NCBI GenBank assembly: GCA_029834535.1
Contig: JAQMWT010000488.1
Coordinates: forward strand, 10,001-74,000
Length of the DNA stretch: 64,000 nt
Direction: 5' to 3'
Source: Chrysophaeum taylorii
Taxonomy: Eukaryota; Sar; Pelagophyceae; Pelagomonadales; Pelagomonadaceae
Position 1 is the first letter of the stretch. Every line of letters starts with the position of its first letter. The notes under the pieces were generated by a model. The model saw only the letters and a list, made by a program, of their open reading frames with translations. It was not told the origin of the DNA and made no database searches. A program made the position numbers and the translations under genes. Below, piece after piece: positions 11,901 to 23,600 of the stretch.

Positions 11901-14900
11901 CGACGCGATTCTACTTTTGCAGCATTTTCTTGTTCCACGGGCGAAGCGGGTGGCTTTGTGCTCGACGGCGAGGCGGCGTGGGTGTGTGGTGCGCGCGATG
12001 CGTCTGCAATCCTTCTCCTCGCCAGCGTCGAACAAGAAGAAAGAACGGTCGTTGGCGTCGTGGTTAGCAGCTCGCTTATCACAATGGAGCACACCGAGGC
12101 TTGGGGCTGTCGCGCGGCATCTTTTGCACGCATCCGTGTTTCAAACCTCCAGGTCAACGAGTCAATCGTCCTGTCTGAAGAAAGCGTTTGGGAGGCCATG
12201 AGCCTGTTGAGATTGGCATTTGCCTCTTCCCAGGTCGGTTTCGCGAAACGGTGTTGTGCGATGGCGCAGGATTTTGCGCAGCGACGCTGGGTAGAAGGCG
12301 GACTTCTCTCCAGCAAAATCGAAACGAAGCTCAAGCTCGCACGTCTTGCGGACGGTATCGTTGCTGTGAATGCACTAACAACACTTCTTGCATCCAAGTG
12401 CGACGCTGGCGCCGCTGTGCCGTGCGCGGCCTTTCTTGCTTGTCATCTTGTCGCTCCCAAGCTCGCGTGTGATGCGGCGGATGCTCTCACGCAGATTCTC
12501 GGGTCTCGAGGCTACGACGAGGATACCGGCATCCCCGCGATGCTTCGAGATAGCTATGCCTTTCGATTCCTGGGTGGGACGAGGCTCGCAATCGCAGATG
12601 CCCTTGGTCGTAATTGCTCAGCGTTGCACGATTTCATCGCCACAGAACTCAAGGCGAGCGCGTTAGCTACGACGGTCCGCGAAGCACCGCCAGAGTCAGT
12701 CGCGTCACTGGCGACATGCGCACTCCTCATCGCCGGATTGCGATTCAAGGGCTCCTCTTCGGCGACACAGCACGCGCTGGTCGCGGTGAACGAAGCGTTC
12801 GTGGCGTGGAGCCGCCACGACGGCGCCTCGTCCAGTCTCCTCGTGGCTCGAGACCTCTGGTGGCTCTCACGTCCGCGCGACACCACGCCAGACGTTAGCG
12901 AGTGGCGACCGTTTTTTTCGAGGAGCAGCGAAGAAAACAGTGATCCATTTCAAGGAGGCGTCGAGCTCGGTGCTTCCACAACGGCATTGTCGTCGGTCAC
13001 GCAACCTGAGCAGTCAGCACGAAGCGACCACGTGCACGCGAAGGTGGCGGCCATCATCCGCGACTTGCTGCAATTGGAGACATCGCCGGATGCGTCCTTC
13101 AAGCTCGCAGAAGTCGGCGGCTTGACCTCGGCACAGGCAGCCCAACTGCAAGGCCTTCTCGTGGAAGAGTTCGGCGAGGATTGCGTAGATCTGACGCACT
13201 TGTATCACCAGGAAGTGACGGTTGGAGACCTCGCAAAGACCATCGCAAGCAAGACGCAAGTGGACGAGGACGACGTCGAGGCCTCCCTAGTCGCAAAAAG
13301 CAAACGAGACGTCGAGACGTTGGCCGACATGCACGCATCGAAGGTTAGAACGAACATCACCGCAGAGCATGCCAAGAGCCCTTTCGTGGTATTGGCCTTG
13401 TGTTGGGTCTTGGCGTTCATTGGCCTTGGCGCCGCTTTCATCGCGCCTGCGTGGATTGCGATAACAGCACTAGATGACGCCGAGCACGATTCCTGGGTTG
13501 GCATGATCTTAGTAGGCGTCCCGGCGGCGTGGGCCGCCGTCGTCGCGATGCTGACCCTCGAAGCTGCGATCGCGACACACCTCGTCCTCGACATTCTCGT
13601 CCCGTCGCTCCGCGTCATGCCCCACTGCGTTCTCGCGACGCACTCCCCGGCTTTCGTCGCGTGGTGGTTCCTGCAGCGAATCTTGCAGATGAACCGCTTT
13701 CTGTTTTTGGAGGAGCTGCGGCGCACACCGTTATTGGCGGCCTACCTGCGCCTCGTCGGGGCGCGCGTTGAAGGCGGCGTCGTTCTGGACTCGGTGCACG
13801 TGCGCGATCCGCACCTCGTTTCGTTGGGTGCGCGGTGTCAGGTTGATGCGGGCGCTGTCATCGAGGCGCGGCGCTTCGAACCGGGGCACCGCCAACTTGC
13901 CTTCGATCGTGTCGTCGTCGGCAGCCGAGCGCACATCGCGACGCGTTGCGTCGTCAAAGCTGGCGTACGGCTACCGAGCGGCTTTCAGCTTGCGCCGCTC
14001 GATGTCGTGCGCCGATCACCTTTAGGCGACGATGATTTTGAAGTTGGCCATAATTTCATGGAGGGCTCCAAAAAGCAAGACGACACAGACGACGAAGAAG
14101 ACGACGATGCCGCGATGTTTCGACGACTCGTGAAGCTTCCTCGGACCTGGTGGCTCGCCTCTATTTTATTGATCTACTTGAAACTCGTCGTACTCTCGGC
14201 CGCCGCGGTACCTTCTTTCTTGTGTCTCTCTCGCTTCTTTGTGGCGACGGGCCTCTACCCGCCCAACGAGCGCATTGACCCGCTCCACCATGGCGGTGCC
14301 GAGGCGTTTGCTATCTTCGCACTTTGCGTCCACGTCTCGCCTATCTACCTCGGCCTTGCGCCGATAGTTGTCGACGTCGATCCGGAATTCGCGCGGACTG
14401 AGATCCTCAAGCCTGCGCTCTCCAAATGGCGTCTGCTTGGCGCGGCCGTCCCCGTCGCAGGTGCGACTCTACTATATGCGCTCGTCGCTCTCGCTGGTGT
14501 GGCGGCGATCGCCCGACTACTGCGGCCAGTGAAGAAATGCCGGCTGGTCGCTGATGCGCTCGCCGACTGCGTGTTTTGGCGGTTTGGGTGGCAGTTTGGC
14601 CACGGGCCGGTGATGTCATGGTGGTACCAGCTGCTTGGCGCGCGCGTCGGGGCTTGGGCGACAATCCGCCAAACCTTCGAGCGTCTCGGTCACCCCGAGC
14701 ACCTCACGATCGGACAGAACGCCCACATCGGCGACAACGCCATCCTCGACGCTCGGGGCGGAGAACTCGTCGTCAAGGACAACGCAATCCTGGGGTTTGG
14801 CTCGGTCGTCATTGGAAGAATCACAGTCCCCGACACCGCACTCGTCGCCGGCAACACGGCCGTGCTGAAGGACACGCAGCTCCGATCGGGATCGCTCAAC

Positions 14901-15683
14901 ATCCAGTCATTCCAGCTGCGAAGGGCGTCTTCGTCTCTCGACGACTCGCTCCACTCGCCGTTCGAAAGCGACCGCCATTCCGAAAGCATCTACGCGCTGC
15001 GCTGGGAGGACGCATCCAAACGTGCGGAGGGTACCGTGGCATCAAATATAGACCGATGGCTCGTGTACCCACTCTCGGGCTTCGCAGCGCCTGTTTGGGC
15101 ACTCGCGACGCTGCTGGTTGCAGCGTACGTAGCGCTCCGCGCCTCTCTCGCATTTCTTGAACGCTGGGAACGCCCGCGCGTAGCGGTGATCATATACCAT
15201 CTCACGTTCTTGGTCGTTGCTTCATTCATCGTCGTCGCAAACAAACGTCTGTGTCGACCGCTCTGGGGAGTGCTCGGCCGTAGAACACTCGAAAGTTCCC
15301 GCCATCACGTCTATGGCCTCTCGCTCGCGCGCCATGCTATCGCCGACGCGCCGCGAGCCGCACTCCAGCGTATCGCGGCCTTCTTTTTCGCCGACTCGCC
15401 GGCCAATGTATGGCTCGCGCGTGGCATCGGGGTCGCCGTCGGACGTAACGTCATTCTCGGCACGGCCGACGTCTTTTTCGAGGCTGACCTCCTCAAGCTC
15501 GAAGACGGGTGCGTCATCGAGGAGCGCGCCATGCCCTATTGCCACGCCCTCGAGAGCTCCAGACTCTCCTACGGCCCCGTCGTCATCGGCACCGACGCAG
15601 TCGTCGAGACCGGAGCGATCACCACGCCGTTCTGCAACCTCACGCCGACCAACATTCTTGGCGCGAACAAGCTCGGGATCTAA
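2931..15683 (+). CDS. Giant FAAL(x4)-ACAD(x2)-ACP-Pls-like membrane synthase, copy A
   Basis: This is a single-exon gene of about 4,250 codons. Order: four fatty acyl-AMP ligase-like modules (starting near 2960, 4716, 6488 and 8271), two acyl-CoA-dehydrogenase-like domains (about 10090-11140 and 11570-12660), an acyl-carrier domain (13023-13250), then membrane segments alternating with three left-handed beta-helix domains to the stop. FAAL modules show FTSGTTGDPKGVMISH (P-loop), WLPGYHDMGL, YGLAESVV, YLRTGDEGF, GRRKDMIIVQGENYY and the KTTSGK lysine region. The ATG at 2931 is chosen because similarity to copy B begins there. The first module is broken: one C is missing near 3417 relative to its sister modules and a compensating insertion lies near 3570-3600, so 3417-3590, including the P-loop, is out of frame. 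From about 3590 to the stop the frame is fully open. Translation could instead begin at a later ATG such as 4716. The product and substrate are unknown. Confidence 0.85.
4716..9950 (+). repeat. Three intact tandem FAAL modules (A2-A4) in copy A
   Basis: Each module is about 1.75 kb and begins with a (M)PxWWKxYCPxAS motif (4716, about 6488, 8271). Each ends with KTTSGK, RRRATRDALLAG and a variable Lys/Ser-rich linker. All keep FTSGTTGDPKG, GYHDMGL, YGLAESVV and GRRKDMIIVQGENYY. FAALs activate free fatty acids as acyl-adenylates and pass them to carrier proteins rather than to CoA. The WLPGYHDMGL form resembles FAALs more than acyl-CoA synthetases. The C-terminal halves of A2 and A3 are nearly identical in protein and DNA, whereas their N-terminal halves differ. 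Linkers carry poly-Ser tracts, and A3 has an in-frame TTC run (about 6953-6976). Confidence 0.85.
9973..12670 (+). other. Two acyl-CoA-dehydrogenase-like domains in copy A
   Basis: The first (about 10090-11140) has AMTEAAAGSDFENIES and TKTWIFNAPHAA, as in the middle beta domain that binds FAD in acyl-CoA dehydrogenases, and RILEGSSNEAL, where the Glu matches the catalytic base in the family's YEGT motif. The second (about 11570-12660) keeps the fold pattern (LPEGLGGLGVLSW, DALTQILGSRGYDE) but reads RFLGGTRLAIAD at the same spot, with Gly replacing Glu. Copy B has the same pair (about 21117-23687). The second domain is therefore probably inactive as a dehydrogenase or has another role. Confidence 0.8.
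13023..13250 (+). other. Acyl-carrier (phosphopantetheine-binding) domain in copy A
   Basis: About 75 residues starting HAKVAAIIRDLLQLE, with GGLTSAQAAQLQGLL in the place of the carrier-protein motif. The Ser of GLTS (codon 13128-13130; 24155-24157 in copy B) is the likely phosphopantetheine attachment site. The domain lies between the dehydrogenase pair and the membrane tail, the position held by the carrier domain in Pls-type synthetases. The motif differs from the standard GxDSL, so modification is likely but not certain. Confidence 0.65.
13370..15680 (+). other. Pls/PosA-like tail: membrane pairs alternating with three beta-helix domains
   Basis: Hydrophobic segments near 13380-13570 (VVLALCWVLAFIGLG and VGMILVGVPAAWAAVV) precede a hexapeptide-type domain (about 13740-14030). 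A second hydrophobic set near 14150-14520 precedes a clear left-handed beta-helix (about 14690-14880: IGQNAHIGDNAIL, GFGSVVIGRITVP). A third set near 15060-15240 precedes a last helix (about 15420-15660: VAVGRNVILGTADVFF, VVIGTDAVVETGAI). Bacterial epsilon-poly-lysine synthetase (Pls) and the NRPS terminal-domain family have this plan of three soluble domains separated by membrane pairs after a carrier domain. An acidic insert (about 14080-14110) follows the first soluble domain. Bacterial ancestry is inferred. Confidence 0.7.
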
Positions 15684-15765
15684 TCATAATGCTGGAACGC
15701 ACAACAACATTTGTATATATCTGCCGCGCCCACCGAACATGTTTGTCGCGAGCTCAAGTTGGCTC

Positions 15766-17602
15766 TTCTTATTCTATCACGAGTTGAGACTTTAGTTTTT
15801 TACCCAGTACCTGGTATGCGTATCACATGCGAAGAGAGGGCTATGGGATGGTGCGTCGATCAATTGCGGGAACAACGACGAAGGCGACGACGGTTCGTGT
15901 ATCATCAATCGACGTTCACCGTGCCAAGGACGAAGGTGCAGCAGGATTTGACGACCGCAGGATTTGACGACCGCAGTGACTCCGGAGCCACGACTCAGCC
16001 AAGTCTCAAGGGACTTAACTGGCGACACGCGCTGGAGAAGTCCAAGTCCAGCGATAAGCCGAATAGGTAGCACCGAGGCTGAATGAGGGATGCACCTGAT
16101 GTCAAGTACGAGGGTTCCCGTCAAAGCTTCGAGACCTTGAGCATGAGAACATCTCACGATCCACGTTCCCACATCGAGCAGCATGGTCGCGGGGCATTCG
16201 TTTGACAATTGTGGGTAGACCTTGGCATTTGGACGCGTTCGCCTGAGCATCCGCACGAGAGGGCTCTTTTGGTCCCTTTACTACGGCTCGAGTCGTTGGT
16301 GAAGCGGCGCGTGCGTCGATACAGGCTCAATGAATGCCGAGCGCGACTTGGGTGCCATTTCTTCCTTGACTGATGTCGTGATTCACATCGAACAGCGCAC
16401 TCGACAACATCTGCACGGCCTGTCGCCCCGTTTCCTCGTCCAGCCCTCGAGCAAGAATTCACCACGTGTCCACCGCCTGCTCCTGCCTCGATATTCCAGG
16501 GTAGATCCAGCGACTCGCTAGGTTCGGGTACCTCGCTAGCCTCGCAGCAACGAGCCGGGCGTTGAAGGGAGGAGGCTCTTGGGCGTTGCGGCGCGCTGAT
16601 AGGGCCCGCGCGGCGCGCGTGGAGTGCTTGGATATCCTCCGTGTTATGTTTTGCGCCACGTGACAGAAAACTTTCAGGCGACGGAAGATAGAAAAAATAC
16701 TGAACACCATGGGTTTTCTTAGTTTTCCTGTCGTTTATTCAGTATTTTTTCCTGTCTTCAAAATTTTCTGTCGTTTTTGGTTGCGGCTCGAGGGCCGCCT
16801 AACTGCGACTCCTTGCTCGTAAGTCACCAAGCCACAACCCCCAAGGGGCTCACCACAAAGGTGCCCTCAAGGGCCCGGAGGGCTTTCCGTGGTGCGGGTG
16901 CACCTTGCCACGTTTCGTGCCGGTTATCTTAGTTACACTACAAGTAGTACAAAATACATCTTCGTCTGCTCAGCCTCCCGCGCCAAGGACAACGATGAGC
17001 CAGCGCACGCGCCCCTTCCTCTACCGAATCGGTTGCAAGAGCGCAGTCGATGAGGAAACTATACTACACTCGTGGCGGCGTGGTCTCCGCGCAGTATGAG
17101 GAGCTCTCGGGTTCCTTGATCCGGATCAGCAGGAGGAGGGGGACATGGACGCCCAGCACGTCGGACGCCGCCGCGATCGACCGTCGGCGAGACGCGCGAG
17201 CAGCAAGCGGCAACAACTCCTAGAGCGCGCGAGAGTGCATGCTTGGACGCGCGAGTTGCGGTCGACGTCGTCGGCGGATCGCCAGCCCTCGACCGTCGCG
17301 CGAACCGCACGTCGGTGACCAACAGGGTTGGTCCGCCCAAGATCGACGGGACCCAGAACGCTCAGAAACTCTTCGTCTGCTCCATCGCACGAAGGCCTCG
17401 GCGCGGCCGTCGTATGGTAGTGCCCAGAGCTCCCGGCATCGGGGTGCGCGGTGATGGCCTGCGGCGGTCGCCCGGCCTGGGAGGTGGTCGGGAGCCTCCG
17501 CGGACTGTGAAGGACGCGAATACCTCTAGATTCGTCGCTTTCCCCAGCGGTGGCAAAATCGTATCGGGGGATACGCTCTCGGTCTACCACAAAATTGGAA
17601 CG
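15766..17602. other. Intergenic region between the two synthase copies
   Basis: About 1.8 kb without a convincing gene. It holds a 16-base tandem duplication (gatttgacgaccgcag at 15945-15960 and 15961-15976), an imperfect inverted repeat at 16662-16772, and GC-rich sequence leading to copy B. Reading frames here lack protein-like composition or family motifs. Confidence 0.6.
16662..16772. repeat. Imperfect inverted repeat, MITE-like
   Basis: The left arm (16662-16704) begins gacagaaaact and ends aaaaaatactgaa. The right arm (16738-16772) is its near reverse complement, beginning ttcagtatttttt and ending attttctgtc. The inner 13 bases match exactly, and the loop is about 33 bases. This AT-rich palindrome stands out in a GC-rich region and could be a small non-autonomous element or a hairpin-forming site. 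No target-site duplication was identified. Confidence 0.6.
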
Positions 17603-20600
17603 ATGCCCGTCGCCGCCGCGATGCCGCCGAGTTGGTGGAAGCAGTACTGTCCGTGGGCGTCGACCGTGCTCGAGGTCGCCGGCGGGGATAGTGTGCCGAG
17701 GCGCGCGGACGAGCGTTTTCTGACATGGTGCGACGCGAAGGGCAACGAGGAAACTTTGATGACCTTCAAGGAGCTCTGGGACCGCGCCGAGGCGATCGCT
17801 GTATCGATCGCGGACTACCGTGGGGAGCGGGTACTGTGTTGCTTCGTGCCGGGGGCGGAGTTTTTCGGGGTGTTCTGGGGCTGCCTTCGCGCGGCGGTGA
17901 CGGCCGTGCCCGTTTATCCGCCGGACCCGACCAAGCTAGACAAGGCTATCGCCAAGCTGGGCCTCATAAGAGACGCGTGTGGCGCGAGGCTCTGCTTGAC
18001 CGACGACACCGTAAATTTGCTGCGCCTCACGAAGGGTCTCTTGTATTCGTGGCCGCAACACCTCGAGTGGCGAACCGCGAGCAGCTTGTCCGCTCGAGGG
18101 GCGCTTCCGGACGACCCCGCGGCCGCGTCGTTCCTGGCCTTTTTGCAGTTTACGTCGGGGACTACCGGCGATCCTAAGGGCGTCATGATCTCGCACGCGA
18201 ATCTCGTTCATAACGTGTGTTCGGTGTGCATTCCTCTCAGTCAGCAAGGCGTGGAAGGCTCGCCGCGCGGGCGTTCGAGCGGGATCTCGTGGCTTCCGGG
18301 CTACCACGACATGGGATTGATTTACGCTCATATTATGCCCTATTGCTGGGGAGCTGAGATGGTCTACACGAGTCCTTTGACGTTTCTCGCTCACCCAGAA
18401 CTGTGGATGACGCTCGCGGCGCGATATAGAGTCGAGTTTACAATGTCACCAGATTTTGGTTATCGCTTGGTCGCTCGGCGGTTGAAGAAGGTGGGAGTCC
18501 TCTCGAGTTTGCGCTTTTGCATGACTGGAGCTGAACGAGTTCGCGAAAGCACTTACGAGGAACTCAGGAAGGTCCTGGAACCATTTGGGTTTAACGCGAC
18601 AATCGTTCCAGCTTATGGTCTCGCGGAGTCTGTAGTTGGGGTTTGCGTCGCCTGGGGTGTTCGCACATCGAAATTTAGGCCCGACCTCGTGTGTTGCGGT
18701 ACCGAGTTCATCGTGGACATCAGGATCGTCGACCCTGAGACGAGAACCGAGCAGCCTCATGCAACGCCTGGAGAGATTTGGGTAAGCTCCGACTCTGTCG
18801 CCGGCGGGTACTGGGGTAAAGACTCGGACGACATCTTCCGCGCCGACCTCGGCGGTGGCCGCAAGTATCTTCGAACCGGAGACGAGGGCTTTATCGAGGA
18901 CGGCGGGCTCTACGTTTGTGGCCGCAGGAAAGATATGATTATTGTCCAGGGGGAGAACTACTATGCCGACGATGTCGAGATTGCGGCGCAAGATGCCGCA
19001 CAAGACGAGGTGCGCCCGGGCTGTATCGCGGCGTTTGCTGTCGACAACGGCGACGAGGAAGATCTTGTCATCGTGTACGAGATCCGCAAAGGCAAAGACG
19101 CGGCTGCAGTCGCTCGACGTATTCATGCGGCGGTCAGGAGCGGTGTCGGCCTCGGACCCAAGCGGCTGGTGGCCATTGAAGAGCGAAATATTCTCAAAAC
19201 CACGAGCGGCAAAATCCGGCGGCGGGCAACACGCGACGCTTTGCTTGCGGGGAGCCTCAAGGTCGTTGACGATACGCTTCTCGAGAAACGAAAATCCAAG
19301 CTTGCCAAGAAAAGGCGAGCGCGTGACGAGGTCACAGAATCAGCCACGGCTATGCAAGCCACACCCTCGTCGTCTATCTCATCAAACATGCCGAGTTGGT
19401 GGAAGCCGTATTGTCCGCGGGCGTCAACGGTGATCGAGATCGCCGATGAGGATACTGTCCCAAGGCTCGCAGATGAGCGGTTTCTGATTTGGTGCGACGC
19501 GAAAGGTAACGAGGAGACGACGATGACCTTCAAAGAGCTATGGGACCGCGCCGAGACGATCGCACGTCGCTCGAAGACTATCGCGGCGAGCGGGTTCTGT
19601 GTTGCTTCGTGCCGGGGGCGGAGTTTTTCGGGGTGTTCTGGGGCTGCCTTCGCGCCGAGGTGACAGCCGTGCCCGTCTATCCGCCGGACCCGACCAAGCT
19701 AGAAAAGGCTATCGCCAAGCTGGGCCTCGTAAGAGACGCGTGTGGCGCGAGGCTCTGCTTGACCGACGACACCGTAAATTTGCTGCGCCTCACCAAGGGT
19801 CTTTTCTATACGTGGCCACAACACCTCGAGTGGCGAACCGCGAGCAGCTTGTCCGCTCGAGGGCCTCTTCCGGACGATCCGGTGGCCTCGTCGTTCCTGG
19901 CCTTTTTGCAGTTTACGTCAGGGTCAACCGGTGATCCGAAGGGCGTGATGATCTCGCACGCGAACCTCCATCACAACGTGTGCCACTTCTGCATTCCTTT
20001 AAAAGAAAACGCCATTTTGCTGGGGAGCTGAGGTGGTCTATATGAGTCCTTTGACGTTTCTCGCGAACCCGGAATTGTGGATGACGCTGGCATCGCGATA
20101 TCGTGTCGAGTGTACTTGTGCACCGGACTTTGGGTACCGTCTTGTCTCTCGGCGGTTGAAGGAAGGGGGGGACCTCTCGAATTTGCGCTGTTGCGTGACT
20201 GGTGCCGAGAGAGTGCGCGAAGGCACGTACGAGGAATTCGCAAAGGTGTTGGAGCCGTTTGGGTTCAGGGCGCAGATCATCCCATGTTACGGCCTAGCGG
20301 AGTCTGTGGTTGGCGTCTGCAACACCTACGGGATCTGCACCTCGAAATTAAGGCCCGACCTCGTGTGTTGCGGTACTGAATTCCTCGTCGACATCAGGAT
20401 TGTCGACCCAGAGACGAGAACGGAGCTGCCTGATGCAACGCCTGGTGAGATTTGGGTTAGATCAGGATCTGTCGCCGGCGGGTACTGGGGTAAAGACTCG
20501 GACGACATCTTCCGCGCCGACCTCGGCGGCCATGAGTACCTGCGGACAGGAGACGAGGGTTTCATCGAGGACGGCGGTCTTTACATCTGTGGCCGCAGGA

Positions 20601-23600
20601 AAGATATGATAATTGTCCAGGGAGAGAACTACTACGCCGACGATGTCGAGATCGCGGCGCAAGACGCCGCACAAGACGAGGTGCGCCCGGGCTGTATTGC
20701 GGCGTTTGCTGTCGACAACGGCGACGAGGAAGATCTTGTCATCGTCTACGAGATCCGCAAAGGCAAAGACACGAGTGCGGTTGCTAAACGTGTCTCTGCG
20801 GCGGTCACGCACGATGTTGGCCTCGCGCCCAAGCGGCTGGTGGCTATTGAAGAGCGAAGCATTCTCAAAACAACGAGCGGCAAAATCCGGCGGCGGGCGA
20901 CACGCGACGCTTTGCTTGCGGGGAGCCTCATTGTCGTCAAGGACACGCTCCTCGAGAAGCCACAAACATTTCAATCCTCAAGTGCTGCGATCTCCATGCT
21001 CTCCTCTGACGCGGCGCTCGACATCGGTGACGATGGTCAAAATGTCGATGACTTGTGGGACTCAGTGGCACCTACGCACCTGCATCCAATGCCGTCTGAG
21101 GTTTTGGCATCTCCCGAGGTTGTCTCGACCTTTCAACGGCAGCTCCTGGTTGCCATCGAGAGCATCGACGTAGCTCTCGTTCCATGGGCGCCCTCTGTCC
21201 GATCTCTCGCTGACTCGAGGTTCTTTGGGTTGCGGCTCTCGTCACGATGTGGCGGCCACGGCTTTTCCTGGCAAGGCATGGCCGAGGTAACCGAGTTCTC
21301 CGCGATACACGATCTGCCGTTCACCGCCTACTGGACCTATTCGTCAGTCTTGGGTTTCGTGCCAATCGAGTTGTACGGTTCCAAGCAGGCAAAGCGCAAG
21401 TATGGCGCGATGATTGCCCGCGGGAACCTTGTCAGCTTCGCGATGACTGAGGCAGCGGCCGGGTCTGACTTTGAGAACATCGAGAGCCTTGCCGAGAAGC
21501 TTCCAGATGGTGCATACCGCGTCAGGGGCACTAAGACCTGGATATTCAACGCGCCCCATGCCGCCGCATTTGTCGTCTTCGCTCGAGCTGATGGTGGCAT
21601 GACCGGTTTTGTGCTCGACGCGTCGCAAGTTTCGCTCGCTGGTGGAAAGCACACGCATGGCCATCGCGCGATCGCGTTCGGGACCTTAGTCTTCGATGCC
21701 GTGGTGCCGCCTGAGAACGTCCTTTCATGCCCGGACGGCCGTCCCGCCTCCTGCGTAGCCACAGATGCGATGTGTCTCGCTCGCTTTGCCTTCATGCCCA
21801 TGCTCTGTGGTGTCGCCAAGCGCTGTTTCGCCTTCATCCTCGAGGCAGGTGGAGACTCGCTCGCGGCAAGGAGCGCCTTGACGACCCTCTTGTACCGCAT
21901 CGAAGCTGCCGACAACTACCATAAACTCATGGCAACCATGCTCGATGATGGCCTCCCGCTCCCATTCGAGGCCTCCTATCCGGCCAAGGTGCTGGGCATC
22001 GAGTGGTGTTGTGACGCCGCCGAGACCCTCAGTCTCGTAATCAGCAACGGTTACGACGAGAAGCTTGGGGTATGCCAGTTGCTCTCGGATGTACGGGCGT
22101 TTCGAATTTTAGAGGGGTCAAGCAACGAGGCGCTCACGAGCGCACTCGGTCGTGCCATGCTGAAGTGCGAAGGCCCGCTGTACGATTTTGTCGCCTACGA
22201 GCTCGAGGCGCGTGACCTCGCGGCGCACATGCGAGCCGTTGCGAACTCCCCAATCTCCGCACTCGAAAGTGCCGAGGTGTCCTGCGGTGCTTTCGCCTCG
22301 GTTGTGCTTGTACTAGCCGCGCTCAAAAAGCGAAGACCGGATGCTAAGGACGCCAGCGACCTCCTCTTGCGGGAGCTCGCGAGCCTCCAAGACGACACCG
22401 CTGCTGTCGTCACGTCAACGCCAGTGCCACTCACGATTCTGGACCTTCGAGCCAAGTTGCAAGAGCTCTGGCCTCAAGACGTAGTGCGTATCCAACCAAG
22501 AGCATCGGTGCTAAGCGGCGATTCTCCGGTTTTAGAGGCGGGCGTCGTCGTCGTTCTTACCGCTTCTTCTTCTCCTCTTCCAAAGGACGAAGACAAACTG
22601 CTAGACACTGTCGAAAGAAAGCTGCTTCCATCGCTCTCATCTTTTTCGTCATCGAGCGAGATCTTCAACTCGCGGACCAAGCAAGCCCTTCGACCCTTGT
22701 GCAGCATGCATCTCCCCGAAGGACTGGGCGGGCTCGGAGTGCTCTCATGGACACAGACATGCGCTGTTTGTGAAAGCCTTGGCGGCCAAGACCTTGGCCT
22801 TGCAGTGCGCTTGTTGGCACCGCAACTCATCGTGCGCCACCTCATAGGCTGCGACGAGTCCCGCGTTCACGAGCTTGTCGCCAAGGGGGACCTCGCCGTG
22901 GCGTGTGGCGAAACAACACTCACTGCGCGACGCGATTCTACTTTTGCAGCATTTTCTTGTTCCACGGGCGATGCGGGTGGCTTTGTGCTCGACGGCGAGG
23001 CGGCGTGGGTGTGTGGTGCGCGCGATGCGTCTGCAATCCTTCTCCTCGCCAGCGTCGAACAAGAAGAAAGAACGGTCGTTGGCGTCGTGGTCAGCAGCTC
23101 GCTTATCACAATGGAACGCACCGAGGCTTGGGGCTGTCGCGCGGCATCTTTTGCACGCATCCGTGTTTCAAACCTCCAGGTCAACGAGTCAATCGTCCTG
23201 TCTGAAGAAAGCGTTTGGGAGGCCATGAGCCTGTTGAGATTGGCATTTGCCTCTTCCCAGGTCGGTTTCGCGAAACGGTGTTGTGCGATGGCGCAGGATT
23301 TTGCGCAGCGGCGCTGGGTAGAAGGCGGACTTCTCTCCAGCAAAATCGAAACGAAGCTCAAGCTCGCACGTCTTGCGGACGGTATCGTTGCTGTGAATGC
23401 ACTAACAACACTTCTTGCATCCAAGTGCGACGCTGGCGCCACTGTGCCGTGCGCTGCCTTTCTTGCTTGTCATCTTGTCGCTCCCAAGCTCGCGTGTGAT
23501 GCGGCGGATGCTCTCACGCAGATTCTCGGGTCTCGAGGCTACGACGAGGATACCGGCATCCCCGCGATGCTTCGAGATAGCTATGCCTTTCGATTCCTGG

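Larger units (their letters stand above)
9560..15765 (+). repeat. Near-identical duplicated block, copy A side
   Basis: From the last third of FAAL A4 to about 82 bases past the stop, this block matches 20587-26791 at a constant offset of 11,027 bases. By eye I count about a dozen amino-acid differences over about 1,900 residues. Identity stops abruptly after gcgagctcaagttgg in the 3' flank. Upstream of about 9560 the two copies diverge clearly, so the identical block starts inside a FAAL module. Confidence 0.9.
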
